Shown one piece after another: positions 8,135-16,012 of a stretch of 45,182 bases of DNA (its first letter is position 1; the number at the start of each line of letters is the position of its first letter). Under the pieces are notes generated by a model. It was not told the DNA's origin, did no database searches, and saw only the letters and a list, made by a program, of their open reading frames with translations. The position numbers and the translations under genes are program-made. Where the stretch lies: contig NZ_JADDOJ010000030.1 of assembly GCF_015159745.1 (NCBI RefSeq), positions 1-45,182 on the forward strand, given 5' to 3'. The DNA comes from Ramlibacter aquaticus (GTDB lineage: Bacteria > Pseudomonadota > Gammaproteobacteria > Burkholderiales > Burkholderiaceae_C).

Positions 8135-10693
8135 ATGCTCGCGCTGCTGCGCACCTTCTCCTGGCAGGAACTTAAGCGCCATCCCTGGCGCAACGCGGCC
8201 GCCGTCCTGGCCGTGATGCTGGGCGTCGCCCTGGCGTTCTCGGTCCACCTGATCAACCAATCCGCGCTCTCCGAGTTCGCGGGCGCGGCGCGTGCCGCCA
8301 GCGGCCAGGCCGACCTGGAGGTGCGCGGCATCGCGGGCCGCCTGGACGAGGCCCTGTTCGCCCGCATTGCCGCCGATCCCCGGGTGGCCCTGGCCAGCCC
8401 GGTGCTGGAGCTCAACACCTTCGTGCGCACGCCGGGCGGTGAGCGCAAGCCCTTGCGCGTGCTGGGCATCGACGCGCTGGTGGCACCCGCGGTCACGCCC
8501 GAACTGCTGCCCCGGCCCGCGCCGGGCAGCGACCGCTTCGCACTCTTCGCGCCGGCCCGGCTGTTCCTGAACGCGGCCGCCGCCGCCGCGCTGGGGCTGG
8601 ACACGGCCCCGCAGGCGCAGGGCGGATCTGCCGCCGCAACCTTGCAACTGCAGGACGGCCTGCGCTGGGTGACGGCCCAGGTGGCCGGGCGCGTCGCCGC
8701 GGGCGGCACCCCGCTGGCCGTGATGGACATCGGTGCCGCGCAGGACCTGTTCGGCCGCGGCGGCGCGTTGAGCCGCATCGACCTGCGCCTGGCAACCGGC
8801 GTGCCGCCGCAGGCCGTGCGCGACAGCCTGGCCGCGCTGCCCGGCGTGGTGGTGTCGCAGCCTTCGGATGCCGCGCTGCGCGTGGGCAGCCTCTCGCGCG
8901 CCTACCGCGTCAACCTCACGGTGCTGGCCCTGGTGGCGCTGTTCACGGGCGCCTTCCTCGTCTACTCGGTGCTCTCGCTGAGCGTGGCGCGGCGGGCGCA
9001 GCAGTTCGCGCTGCTGGGCGTGCTGGGCCTCACGGCGCCCCAGCGGCGCTGGCTGGTGATGACCGAGTCCACGCTGGTGGGCGTCATCGGCAGTGCCCTG
9101 GGCATCGCCCTGGGCGCGGCCCTGGCGGCGCTCGCGCTGCGCCTGCTGGGCGGTGACCTGGGCGGCGGCTACTTCCCCGGGGTGGCGCCGCACTTCCAGT
9201 GGAACGGCCTGGCGGCGGCGGGCTACGGCCTGCTGGGCGTCGTGGCCGCGGCCGCCGGCGGCTGGCTGCCCTCGCGCGCGGCCGAGCAGCTGCCGCTGGC
9301 GCAGACGCTCAAGGGACTGGGCGGCGCCGGCCAGGGCTCGCGGGCGCGCCGCATCGCCAGCCTGGGCCTGCTGGCCACCGGTGTGGCGCTGGCCTTCCTG
9401 CCGCCCATCGCCGGGCTGCCGCTGGGCGCCTACGTCTCGGTCGCGCTGCTGCTGGTGGGTGGCATCACCGCCCTGCCGATGGGCGTGGCCCTGGTGTACG
9501 ACCGCCTCGCGCCGCTGATCGCGCGGCGCCCCCTGCCCCTGCTGGCGGTGGAGCGCGCGCGCCGCGTGCGCGAGACCGCGGCGGTCGCCGTGAGCGGCGT
9601 GGTGGCCGCGCTCAGCCTGGCGGTGGCGCTCACGGTGATGGTGGCGAGCTTCCGCGATTCGGTGGCGCGCTGGCTGGACGTGGTGCTGCCCGCCGACCTG
9701 TACGTGCGCACCGCCGCCTCCAGCGGCAACGCCGACAGCGCCTTCCTGCCGCCGGGCTTCGTGGACCAGGCCGCGCGCCTGCCGGGGGTGCGCGAGGCCA
9801 CCGGCCAGCGTCTGCGCGCCCTGCTGCTGGACCCCGCGCGGCCGCCGGTGACGCTGCTGGCGCGCCCGCTGGGCGAGCCCTCCCGCTCCATGCCGCTGGT
9901 GGGCGACGCGCTCACGGCGCCGGCGGGCCGCATCCCGGTCTACGTGAGCGAAGCCATGGTGGACCTGTACGGCGCCCGGCCGGGCCAGGCCCTGCCGCAG
10001 CTCTCGGCCGCCTTCGAGGGTCGGCCCGCCTTCTTCGTGGCCGGCATCTGGCGCGACTACGTGCGGCAGACCGGCGCCGTGCTGATGGACCTGCGCGACT
10101 ACCGGCGCCTGACCGGCGACGAACGCATCAACGACCTGCAGCTGTGGCTCACGCCCGGGGCCGATGCGCGCGCCACCCAGGCCCGCCTGCGCGCGCTGGC
10201 CCAGCGCGAGGGGGGCGACGCCGCGGCGCTGGATTTCGCCAGCGCGCAAGAGATCCGCGCGCTCTCGCTGCGCATCTTCGACCGCAGCTTCGTGGTCACC
10301 TACTGGCTGCAGGGCGTGGCCATCGCGATCGGCCTGTTCGGGGTGGCGGCCAGCTTCAGCGCGCAGGTGCTGGCACGGCGCAAGGAGTTCGGCCTGCTCG
10401 CGCACCTGGGCCTCACGCGGCGCGAGATCCTGGCCGTGGTGGCCGGCGAAGGCGCGGCCTGGACGCTGATCGGCGCCGCGGCCGGCCTGGCGCTGGGCCT
10501 GGCGGTGGCGGTGGTGCTGGTGAAGGTGGTCAACCCGCAGAGCTTCCACTGGACCATGGACCTCATGCTGCCGGGGCTGCGGCTGGCCGCGGTGTGCGCC
10601 GCCGTGGTGGTGGCCGGCACCCTGACCGCCTGGCTGGCCGGCCGCGCGGCGGCGGGCCGCGACGCGGTGCTGGCGGTGAAGGAAGACTGGTAG
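8135..10693 (+). CDS. FtsX-like ABC transporter permease, two-domain
   Basis: 852 residues. It has an N-terminal membrane anchor (about 22-42) and a long periplasmic domain. A first three-helix FtsX block lies at about 260-380 (LTVLALVALFTGAFLVYSVLSL, then GVIGSALGIALGAALAALAL). A second part runs from about 410, with a periplasmic domain and a C-terminal FtsX block (VVTYWLQGVAIAIGLFGVAASFSAQVL, EFGLLAHLGLTRREILAVVAGEG). This is the YbbP/AttFG-like architecture, in effect two permeases fused. The natural ATPase partner is the gene at 5700-6380, now separated by two genes. The AttH-like protein downstream supports an AttEFGH-like system. Confidence 0.87.
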   Translation: MLALLRTFSWQELKRHPWRNAAAVLAVMLGVALAFSVHLINQSALSEFAGAARAASGQADLEVRGIAGRLDEALFARIAADPRVALASPVLELNTFVRTPGGERKPLRVLGIDALVAPAVTPELLPRPAPGSDRFALFAPARLFLNAAAAAALGLDTAPQAQGGSAAATLQLQDGLRWVTAQVAGRVAAGGTPLAVMDIGAAQDLFGRGGALSRIDLRLATGVPPQAVRDSLAALPGVVVSQPSDAALRVGSLSRAYRVNLTVLALVALFTGAFLVYSVLSLSVARRAQQFALLGVLGLTAPQRRWLVMTESTLVGVIGSALGIALGAALAALALRLLGGDLGGGYFPGVAPHFQWNGLAAAGYGLLGVVAAAAGGWLPSRAAEQLPLAQTLKGLGGAGQGSRARRIASLGLLATGVALAFLPPIAGLPLGAYVSVALLLVGGITALPMGVALVYDRLAPLIARRPLPLLAVERARRVRETAAVAVSGVVAALSLAVALTVMVASFRDSVARWLDVVLPADLYVRTAASSGNADSAFLPPGFVDQAARLPGVREATGQRLRALLLDPARPPVTLLARPLGEPSRSMPLVGDALTAPAGRIPVYVSEAMVDLYGARPGQALPQLSAAFEGRPAFFVAGIWRDYVRQTGAVLMDLRDYRRLTGDERINDLQLWLTPGADARATQARLRALAQREGGDAAALDFASAQEIRALSLRIFDRSFVVTYWLQGVAIAIGLFGVAASFSAQVLARRKEFGLLAHLGLTRREILAVVAGEGAAWTLIGAAAGLALGLAVAVVLVKVVNPQSFHWTMDLMLPGLRLAAVCAAVVVAGTLTAWLAGRAAAGRDAVLAVKEDW

Positions 10694-10714
10694 CGCGGCC
10701 CCGGCGGCGCGCGC

Positions 10715-11260
10715 TCAGGCCTGTGGCGGCCAGGCCGGCAGGGTCTCGGCCAGCTGCTTGAAGTACAGGCGCGTGCCGCAGTAGCGCCCGTCCGGCAGCA
10801 GCGCGTAGTTGGGGATGAAGCCGCAGCGCTGCCAGCCGCCGCGCTCGTACAGGCGCTCGGCCTCGGGGCTGGCGGTGTCCAGCACCAGCAGCGGCCTGCC
10901 CGCCTGCAGGGCCTGCGCCTCGGCCGCCTGCAGCAGGGCCGCGCCCACGCCCTGGCGCCGTGCGCGGCCGTGCACCAGCATCTTGGCCAGGTCGGCCCGG
11001 TGCGGCTGGTTGGGGGGCTGGGCCACCACCAGCTGCACCGTGCCCACGCAGCCCGCGCCGTCGCGCGCGACCAGCAGGATGCGGTCGCCGCGCGCCACCT
11101 CCGCCGCGATCCCCGACCACCAGGCACGCGCCTGGTCCAGCGACAAAGGCGCCATGAAGCTCACCGAGGCGCCCCGCGCGACGCAGTCGACCAGCACCTG
11201 GGCCAGGCCCTCGAGGTCCGCGGCGGACACGGCCCGCAGCCGTTCGATGTGGATGGACAC
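10715..11260 (-). CDS. GNAT family N-acetyltransferase
   Basis: 181 residues with a GNAT fold. The acetyl-CoA pyrophosphate loop is seen in RARRQGVGAALLQAAEAQA (R/Q-x-x-G-x-G/A), with preceding strands VGTVQLVVA and ADLAKMLVHG, and the C-terminal LYERGGWQRCGFIPNYALLPDG. The start is GTG at 11260, chosen because GGGAGG stands about seven bases before it and no in-frame ATG is near. The PHRADLAKMLVH pattern is common in small-molecule acetyltransferases, but the substrate is unknown. It converges on the permease and separates it from the AttH-like gene. Confidence 0.85.
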   Translation of the reverse strand: MSIHIERLRAVSAADLEGLAQVLVDCVARGASVSFMAPLSLDQARAWWSGIAAEVARGDRILLVARDGAGCVGTVQLVVAQPPNQPHRADLAKMLVHGRARRQGVGAALLQAAEAQALQAGRPLLVLDTASPEAERLYERGGWQRCGFIPNYALLPDGRYCGTRLYFKQLAETLPAWPPQA

Positions 11261-11457
11261 GCTTCGCCTCCCGGTTCGTGGCCGGCCCCGTGCAGGCCTG
11301 GCGCAGCCCTATCCTACCCAGCCCGGCCGCGACAGGGCTGCCGCAGGCGCGCAGACCGCCTGCTATGCTGGCCGGGCCGCGGCCGCCCCACGTGCGGCGC
11401 GCGCCCCCCAGGGTCCGCGCGTCCAGGGGCGACAATGCCGACCGCCCCCGAACCGCC

Positions 11458-12528
11458 ATGCTGTCCCGCCGTACCCTCCTGCTGGCCGCGCCCGCCCTGG
11501 CGCAGGGCCTGCCCTTGCGCGCCGCGGCCCAGCCGCTGCCGCCGGCGCACATCGTGTTCCCGCTCGACCACGGCTCGCACCCCGACTTCCGCACCGAGTG
11601 GTGGTACATCACGGGCCGGGCCACGGCCGGGACGCGCGAGTTCGGCTTCCAGGTCACCTTCTTTCGCAGCCGGGTGGACGCGGCCCAGCCCTTGCAGTCG
11701 CGGTTCGCGGCCCGGCAGCTGGTGTTCGCCCACGCCGCGCTGACGGATGTGCAGGGCGGCCGCCTGCTGCACGACCAGCGCATCGCGCGCGAGGGCTTCG
11801 GCGTGGCGCAGGCCGGGCTGGCCGATGCCGACGTGCACATCCGCGACTGGCACCTGCAGCGCGCCGCCGATGGCCGCTGGCAGGCTCGGGTGGACGCGGG
11901 CGATTTCGCGCTGGACCTGCAGTTCGAGCCCACCCAGCCCGTGCTGCTGCAGGGCCAGGAGGGCCTCTCGCGCAAGGGCCCGGACGCGGCGCAGGCGAGC
12001 TACTACTACAGCCTGCCGCAGCTGGCGACGCGCGGGCAGCTGCGGCTGCGCGGCGAACGCTTCCCGGTGACGGCAGGCCGGGCCTGGATGGACCACGAGT
12101 GGAGCCGTGAACTGCTGCACCCGCAGGCCGTGGGCTGGGACTGGATCGGCATGAACCTGGACGACGGCGGCGCGCTCACGGCCTTCCGCCTGCGCACCGC
12201 CCAGGGCGACGCGCTGTGGAGCGGCGGCTCCTTCCGCGCGGCCTCGGGCAGCGTTCGCAACTTCGCGCCGGGCGAGCTGGAATTCAGCCCGCAGCGCAGC
12301 TGGACCAGCCCGCGCACCGGCACCCGGTACCCGGTGGCGTGGCAGCTGCGAACGCCCCAGGGCCCGTTCGCCGTCAAGGCCGTGGTGGACGACCAGGAAC
12401 TGGACAGCCGCGGCTCCACCGGCTCCGTGTACTGGGAAGGACTGTCCGGCCTCTGGGACGGCCAGGACCGGCGCGTGGGCTGGGGTTACCTGGAAATGAC
12501 GGGCTACGGCCAGCGGCTGCAGCTCTAG
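11458..12528 (+). CDS. Lipocalin-like exported protein, CrtC/AttH family
   Basis: 356 residues. The N-terminus MLSRRTLLLAAPALAQGL has a twin arginine and a hydrophobic stretch, suggesting a Tat or Sec signal peptide cut near residue 24. Family marks are FPLDHGSHPDFRTEWWYITG (34-53), the central WMDHEWSRELL and WDWIGMNLDDG, and the C-terminal YWEGLSGLWD. These define the carotenoid 1,2-hydratase/AttH two-lipocalin fold. No carotenoid genes are near, so the AttH role (periplasmic partner of an ABC transporter) is the better guess. GACAAT at 11431-11436 may be its -10 box, leaving a leader of about 15 bases. The small membrane gene at 12553 follows. Confidence 0.82.
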   Translation: MLSRRTLLLAAPALAQGLPLRAAAQPLPPAHIVFPLDHGSHPDFRTEWWYITGRATAGTREFGFQVTFFRSRVDAAQPLQSRFAARQLVFAHAALTDVQGGRLLHDQRIAREGFGVAQAGLADADVHIRDWHLQRAADGRWQARVDAGDFALDLQFEPTQPVLLQGQEGLSRKGPDAAQASYYYSLPQLATRGQLRLRGERFPVTAGRAWMDHEWSRELLHPQAVGWDWIGMNLDDGGALTAFRLRTAQGDALWSGGSFRAASGSVRNFAPGELEFSPQRSWTSPRTGTRYPVAWQLRTPQGPFAVKAVVDDQELDSRGSTGSVYWEGLSGLWDGQDRRVGWGYLEMTGYGQRLQL

Positions 12529-12552
12529 CCAAGCACAAGGAAGAAACGACCG

Positions 12553-12795
12553 ATGGATCTCGCCAACCTGCCGCTGGGCGACCTGCTGCCCACGCCCTGG
12601 GGCTTTGCCGCGATGGTGGTCTTCAGCATCGCCGGCATCGTCGGCTGGCGCCACGGCCGGCGCGAGAAGAAGCCGGCGCCCAAGTGGCTGGGCCTGGCGC
12701 TCATGCTCTACCCCTATGGCGTCTCGGGCGACGTGATGCTGTGGGTGGTGGGCGCGGCGCTCACCGCCGCCATGGTGCTGCTCTGGGACCGCTGA
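12553..12795 (+). CDS. Small two-helix membrane protein, unknown function
   Basis: 80 residues. Two hydrophobic helices are visible, about 15-32 (PWGFAAMVVFSIAGIVGW) and 50-77 (LALMLYPYGVSGDVMLWVVGAALTAAMVLLW). A basic loop RHGRREKKPAPK between them suggests a cytoplasmic turn. AAGGAAGA before the ATG and a 24-base gap from the AttH-like stop place it in the same transcript. I do not recognise the family with certainty; similar short proteins occur in Burkholderiales. It converges with the DUF3606 gene ten bases away. Confidence 0.7.
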   Translation: MDLANLPLGDLLPTPWGFAAMVVFSIAGIVGWRHGRREKKPAPKWLGLALMLYPYGVSGDVMLWVVGAALTAAMVLLWDR

Positions 12796-12804
12796 GCCGG
12801 GCCC

Positions 12805-12999
12805 TCAGGCCTGCGGGCGCTCGGTGCTGCGCAGGTGCTCGCGCACGCGCACGGCGCGGTCGCCCACGGCGGCCACCGCCTCCTTCACCCGGCGCTCGCT
12901 GGCGTTGAAGTAGTGCGCCCAGGCGCTGAGCTCGTACTCTTCGTCGACGCGGATGCGGTCGTTCTCGCGCGGCTCGATGCCGGCGTGCTGGATGGACAT
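12805..12999 (-). CDS. DUF3606 domain protein
   Basis: 64 residues. The pattern RENDRIRVDEEYELSAWAHYFNASERRVKEAVAAVGDRAVRVREHL is that of DUF3606, a small helical protein common in soil proteobacteria and often seen with general-stress genes. A strong GGGAGG lies before the ATG. Function is unknown. It sits directly downstream of the hairpin that ends the efflux operon, so it may be expressed alone or by read-through. Confidence 0.8.
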   Translation of the reverse strand: MSIQHAGIEPRENDRIRVDEEYELSAWAHYFNASERRVKEAVAAVGDRAVRVREHLRSTERPQA

Positions 13000-13020
13000 G
13001 GGGACCTCCCTGAAATGACA

Positions 13021-13045
13021 ACGGGCGCCATGCTAGGGCGCCCGT
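13021..13045 (-). terminator. Terminator-like hairpin after the efflux operon
   Basis: A perfect nine-pair stem, ACGGGCGCC (13021-13029) with GGCGCCCGT (13037-13045), and a seven-base loop, 28 bases after the pump stop codon. On the minus strand it is followed by TTGTCATTT, a poor but T-enriched tail. It separates the efflux genes from the DUF3606 gene. Confidence 0.6.
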
Positions 13046-13072
13046 CGGGCTCGCGCTTGTAGGAACGCGGCG

Positions 13073-14629
13073 TCAGTGCGCCCCGGCGGCCGCCTCGGCA
13101 CCGCCGCCGCCGCGCTGCGGATGGCTCAGCCACACCAGCGGGATCAGCAGCAGGAACACCATCGCCGAGGCGAAGAAGATGTCGTCGGCCGCGAGCGTGA
13201 AAGCCTGCTGGTCGACCAGGCGGTTGATCTGCGCCAGCACCTGCTCGGTGCTGAAGCCGGAGGCCGTGAGGCCCGAGATCATGGACTGCGCGGCCTGGCT
13301 GCCCTGGTTGACCTGCTCCGACAGCTGCGCATGGTGCAGGCTGGCCCGGTTCTCCCACAGCGTGGTGGAGATGGAGGTGCCGAAGGCGCCCGCGGTGATG
13401 CGCGCGAAGTTCGACAGGCCCGAGGCGCCGGGGATCTTGTCCGGCGGCAGCCCCGACAGCGTGATGGTCGTCAGCGGGATGAAGAAGCAGGCCATCGCGA
13501 TACCCTGGATCACCGTCGGGATCAGGATGGTCTTCATGTCGACCTGGGTGCTGAAGTGCGAGCGCATCCACAGCACCAGGCAGAACACGATGAAGGCGAA
13601 GGTCACGTAGCGGCGCGGGTCGAAGCGGGCGATGGTGTTGCCCACCACGGGCGAGAGCACGATCGCGAGCAGGCCCACGGGCGCCATCACGATGCCGGCA
13701 TCCGTCGCCGTGTAGCCCATGAACTGCTGCAGCCACAGCGGCAGCAGCACCACGTTGCCGAAGAACAGGCCGTAGGCGATCGAGGTCGAGAGCGTGCCGA
13801 CCCAGAAGTTGCGCTTGAGGAACAGCCGCAGCTCCACCACCGGGTGCTCGTCCGTGAGCTCCCAGGCGAGGAAGAAGGCGAAGCCGACCACTGCCACGAT
13901 CGCCAGCGTCACCACCAGCGAAGAGTGGAACCAGTCGTTCTCCTTGCCGATGTCCAGCATGATCTGCAGCGCCGCGATCCAGGTCACCAGCAGCGCCAGC
14001 CCTACCTTGTCGATCGGCAGCTTGCGCGTCGCGCTTTCGCGCTTGCGGTACAGGCCCCAGGTCACGGCGGCGGACAGGATGCCGACCGGGATGTTGATGT
14101 AGAAGATCACCGGCCAGCTCAGGTTGTCGGTGATCCAGCCGCCCAGCAGCGGCCCGGTGACGGGCGCGACCAGCGTGGTCATGCCCCACAGGGCCATCGC
14201 GAGGCCCGCCTTGGCGCGCGGGTAACTGGACAGCAGCAGCGACTGCGACAGCGGGATCATGGGGCCGGCCACGAAGCCCTGGATCGCGCGGAACGCGATC
14301 AGCATGGCCATGTTGGGCGCGAAGCCGCACAGCCAGGACGCCACCACGAACAGCAGGATGCTGGCCACGAAGAGCCGCACCTGGCCGAAGCGCTGCGACA
14401 GCCAGCCCGTGAGCGGCACGGCGATCGCGTTCGACACGGCGAAGCTGGTGATGACCCAGGTGCCCTGGTTCGGGCTCACGCCCAGATCCCCCGCGATCGC
14501 CGGCAGCGACACGTTGGCGATCGAGCTGTCCAGCACGTTCATGAAGGTCGCGGCCGACAGGGCGATGGTGCCCCACAGGCGCGCGCTGCCCTCCAGCGGC
14601 TGCAGCGGCTGTTGCTGTGCCTGCGCCAT
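13073..14629 (-). CDS. emrB: DHA2 family multidrug efflux MFS transporter, EmrB-like
   Basis: 518 residues with 14 predicted membrane helices, the DHA2 architecture. Family motifs are FMNVLDSSIANVSLPAIAGDLG (motif D1), GWLSQRFGQVRLF (motif A), FRAIQGFVAGPMIPLSQSLLL and WGMTTLVAPVTGPLLGGWI (motif C of antiporters). This is the inner-membrane proton/drug antiporter of an EmrAB-TolC-type tripartite pump. The C-terminus ends in an Ala/Gly-rich tail (QRGGGGAEAAAGAH). It starts one base after the adaptor's stop codon, the last gene of a four-gene leftward operon. Substrates cannot be read from the sequence. Confidence 0.92.
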   Translation of the reverse strand: MAQAQQQPLQPLEGSARLWGTIALSAATFMNVLDSSIANVSLPAIAGDLGVSPNQGTWVITSFAVSNAIAVPLTGWLSQRFGQVRLFVASILLFVVASWLCGFAPNMAMLIAFRAIQGFVAGPMIPLSQSLLLSSYPRAKAGLAMALWGMTTLVAPVTGPLLGGWITDNLSWPVIFYINIPVGILSAAVTWGLYRKRESATRKLPIDKVGLALLVTWIAALQIMLDIGKENDWFHSSLVVTLAIVAVVGFAFFLAWELTDEHPVVELRLFLKRNFWVGTLSTSIAYGLFFGNVVLLPLWLQQFMGYTATDAGIVMAPVGLLAIVLSPVVGNTIARFDPRRYVTFAFIVFCLVLWMRSHFSTQVDMKTILIPTVIQGIAMACFFIPLTTITLSGLPPDKIPGASGLSNFARITAGAFGTSISTTLWENRASLHHAQLSEQVNQGSQAAQSMISGLTASGFSTEQVLAQINRLVDQQAFTLAADDIFFASAMVFLLLIPLVWLSHPQRGGGGAEAAAGAH

Positions 14630-14630
14630 G

Positions 14631-15959
14631 TCAGTGGGCGGCGCTGGCGGCGGCCGCGCGGGCGACCACGTTGTCGGTGGCGGGCTGGGCGGCCGGGGCC
14701 TTGGAGCCTGCCGAGGCCGCGGCCATCGCGGGCGCACGGCCGAGGTTGGCGGCGATCACGCGGCGCACCTCGGCCTCGGCGCCCTTGTCGGCGCTGCCGA
14801 AGACCTGGGTCTGGGCCACGGCGGCGTTGCGCGGCGCCTCGGCCAGGCTCTTGCCGTCCTGGGTGTGCACGTCGACCTCGGCGTCCATGGACAGTCCCAC
14901 GCGCAGCGGATGCTCGGCGATCTCCTTGGGGTCCAGCGCGACGCGCACCGGCACGCGCTGCACCACCTTGATCCAGTTGCCGGTGGCGTTCTGCGCCGGC
15001 AGCAGCGCGAAGGCCGAGCCCGTGCCCGCGCCCAGGCCTGCCACCTTGCCGTGGTACTCGACCTTCTTGCCGTACACGTCGGCGGTGAGCTCGACCGGCT
15101 GGCCGATGCGGATCTGGCGCAGCTGGCTTTCCTTGAAGTTGGCGTCGACCCACACTTCACGCAGCGGGATGATGGACATCAGCGGCGTGCCGGCGGCCAC
15201 GCGCTGGCCCAGCTGCACGGTGCGCTTGGCGACGTAGCCGTCCACCGGCGCCGGCAGCGCGGCGCGCTGCGAGGCCAGCCAGGCTTCGCGCACCTTGGCG
15301 GCGGCGGCCTGCACGCTGGGGTGCTGCTCCACGCTGGTGCCTTCGGTCATGGCCTGGTTGCTGGTGAGCTGTTCGCGCGCGGCGGTGACGCCGGCCTGGG
15401 CCGCGGCCAGGGCGCTGCGCGCGGCCGTGAGCTGGGCCTGGGCGTGCTCGATCTCCTCCTTGGAGACCGCGCCGTTGCCGGTCAGCGACTGGCGGCGCGC
15501 CAGGTCGTCGCCGGCGCGGGCGACCTCGGCCTGCGCCTTGGCCACGTCGGCTTCGCGCAGCGACACCTGCGCCGCCAGCGAGCCGTTGTTGGCGTACAGG
15601 GTGCGCACCTGGCGCACCGTCTGCGCGAGGTTGGCCTCGGCCTGGTCCAGCGCGACCTTGGCGTCCGCCGGGTCCAGCTGCACCAGCGGCTGGCCGGCCT
15701 TCACGTAGTCGGTGTCGTCGGCGTAGATGGCCTGCACCGTGCCGCCGATCTGCGGCGTGATCTGCACCACGTTGCCCTGCACGTAGGCGTTGTCGGTGGA
15801 CTCGTAGTGGCTGGCGACCAGCCACTCGTAGGCGCCCCAGGAGAGGCCGCCGATCACGACCACCGCGGCGATCGAGAGCAGGGCCTTGCGGCGGCGGGTG
15901 TTGGGCGCGGTCGGCTCGGGCGCGGCGGGGCGGGCGGCGGCGGCGTTGTCGTTGCTCAT
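14631..15959 (-). CDS. emrA: EmrA/HlyD-type membrane fusion protein
   Basis: 442 residues. One N-terminal membrane helix (about 26-45) follows a disordered Ala/Pro start. A lipoyl half-domain contains STDNAYVQGNVVQITPQIGGTVQAI. A long Ala-rich coiled coil runs over about 100-215, then the second lipoyl half (LPAPVDGYVAKRTVQLGQRVAAG) and beta-barrel (EVWVDANFKESQLRQIRIGQPVEL). The C-terminus is an Ala-rich extension (about 410-442), longer than in E. coli EmrA. The protein bridges the EmrB pump and the outer-membrane factor. It is third in the marR-OMF-emrA-emrB operon; the 53-base gap before it has no terminator. Confidence 0.92.
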   Translation of the reverse strand: MSNDNAAAARPAAPEPTAPNTRRRKALLSIAAVVVIGGLSWGAYEWLVASHYESTDNAYVQGNVVQITPQIGGTVQAIYADDTDYVKAGQPLVQLDPADAKVALDQAEANLAQTVRQVRTLYANNGSLAAQVSLREADVAKAQAEVARAGDDLARRQSLTGNGAVSKEEIEHAQAQLTAARSALAAAQAGVTAAREQLTSNQAMTEGTSVEQHPSVQAAAAKVREAWLASQRAALPAPVDGYVAKRTVQLGQRVAAGTPLMSIIPLREVWVDANFKESQLRQIRIGQPVELTADVYGKKVEYHGKVAGLGAGTGSAFALLPAQNATGNWIKVVQRVPVRVALDPKEIAEHPLRVGLSMDAEVDVHTQDGKSLAEAPRNAAVAQTQVFGSADKGAEAEVRRVIAANLGRAPAMAAASAGSKAPAAQPATDNVVARAAAASAAH

Positions 15960-16012
15960 GGGACTTCCTTGTTTCTGTCTGTTCTGGCGGGCTTGCGTGT
16001 TCGGGTTCTGCG

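Noticed and set aside
14631..14720. Possible frameshift because the adaptor's C-terminus is unusually Ala-rich
   Set aside because: The frame reads cleanly to a TGA one base before the pump ATG, as expected in an operon; the tail is just low complexity.
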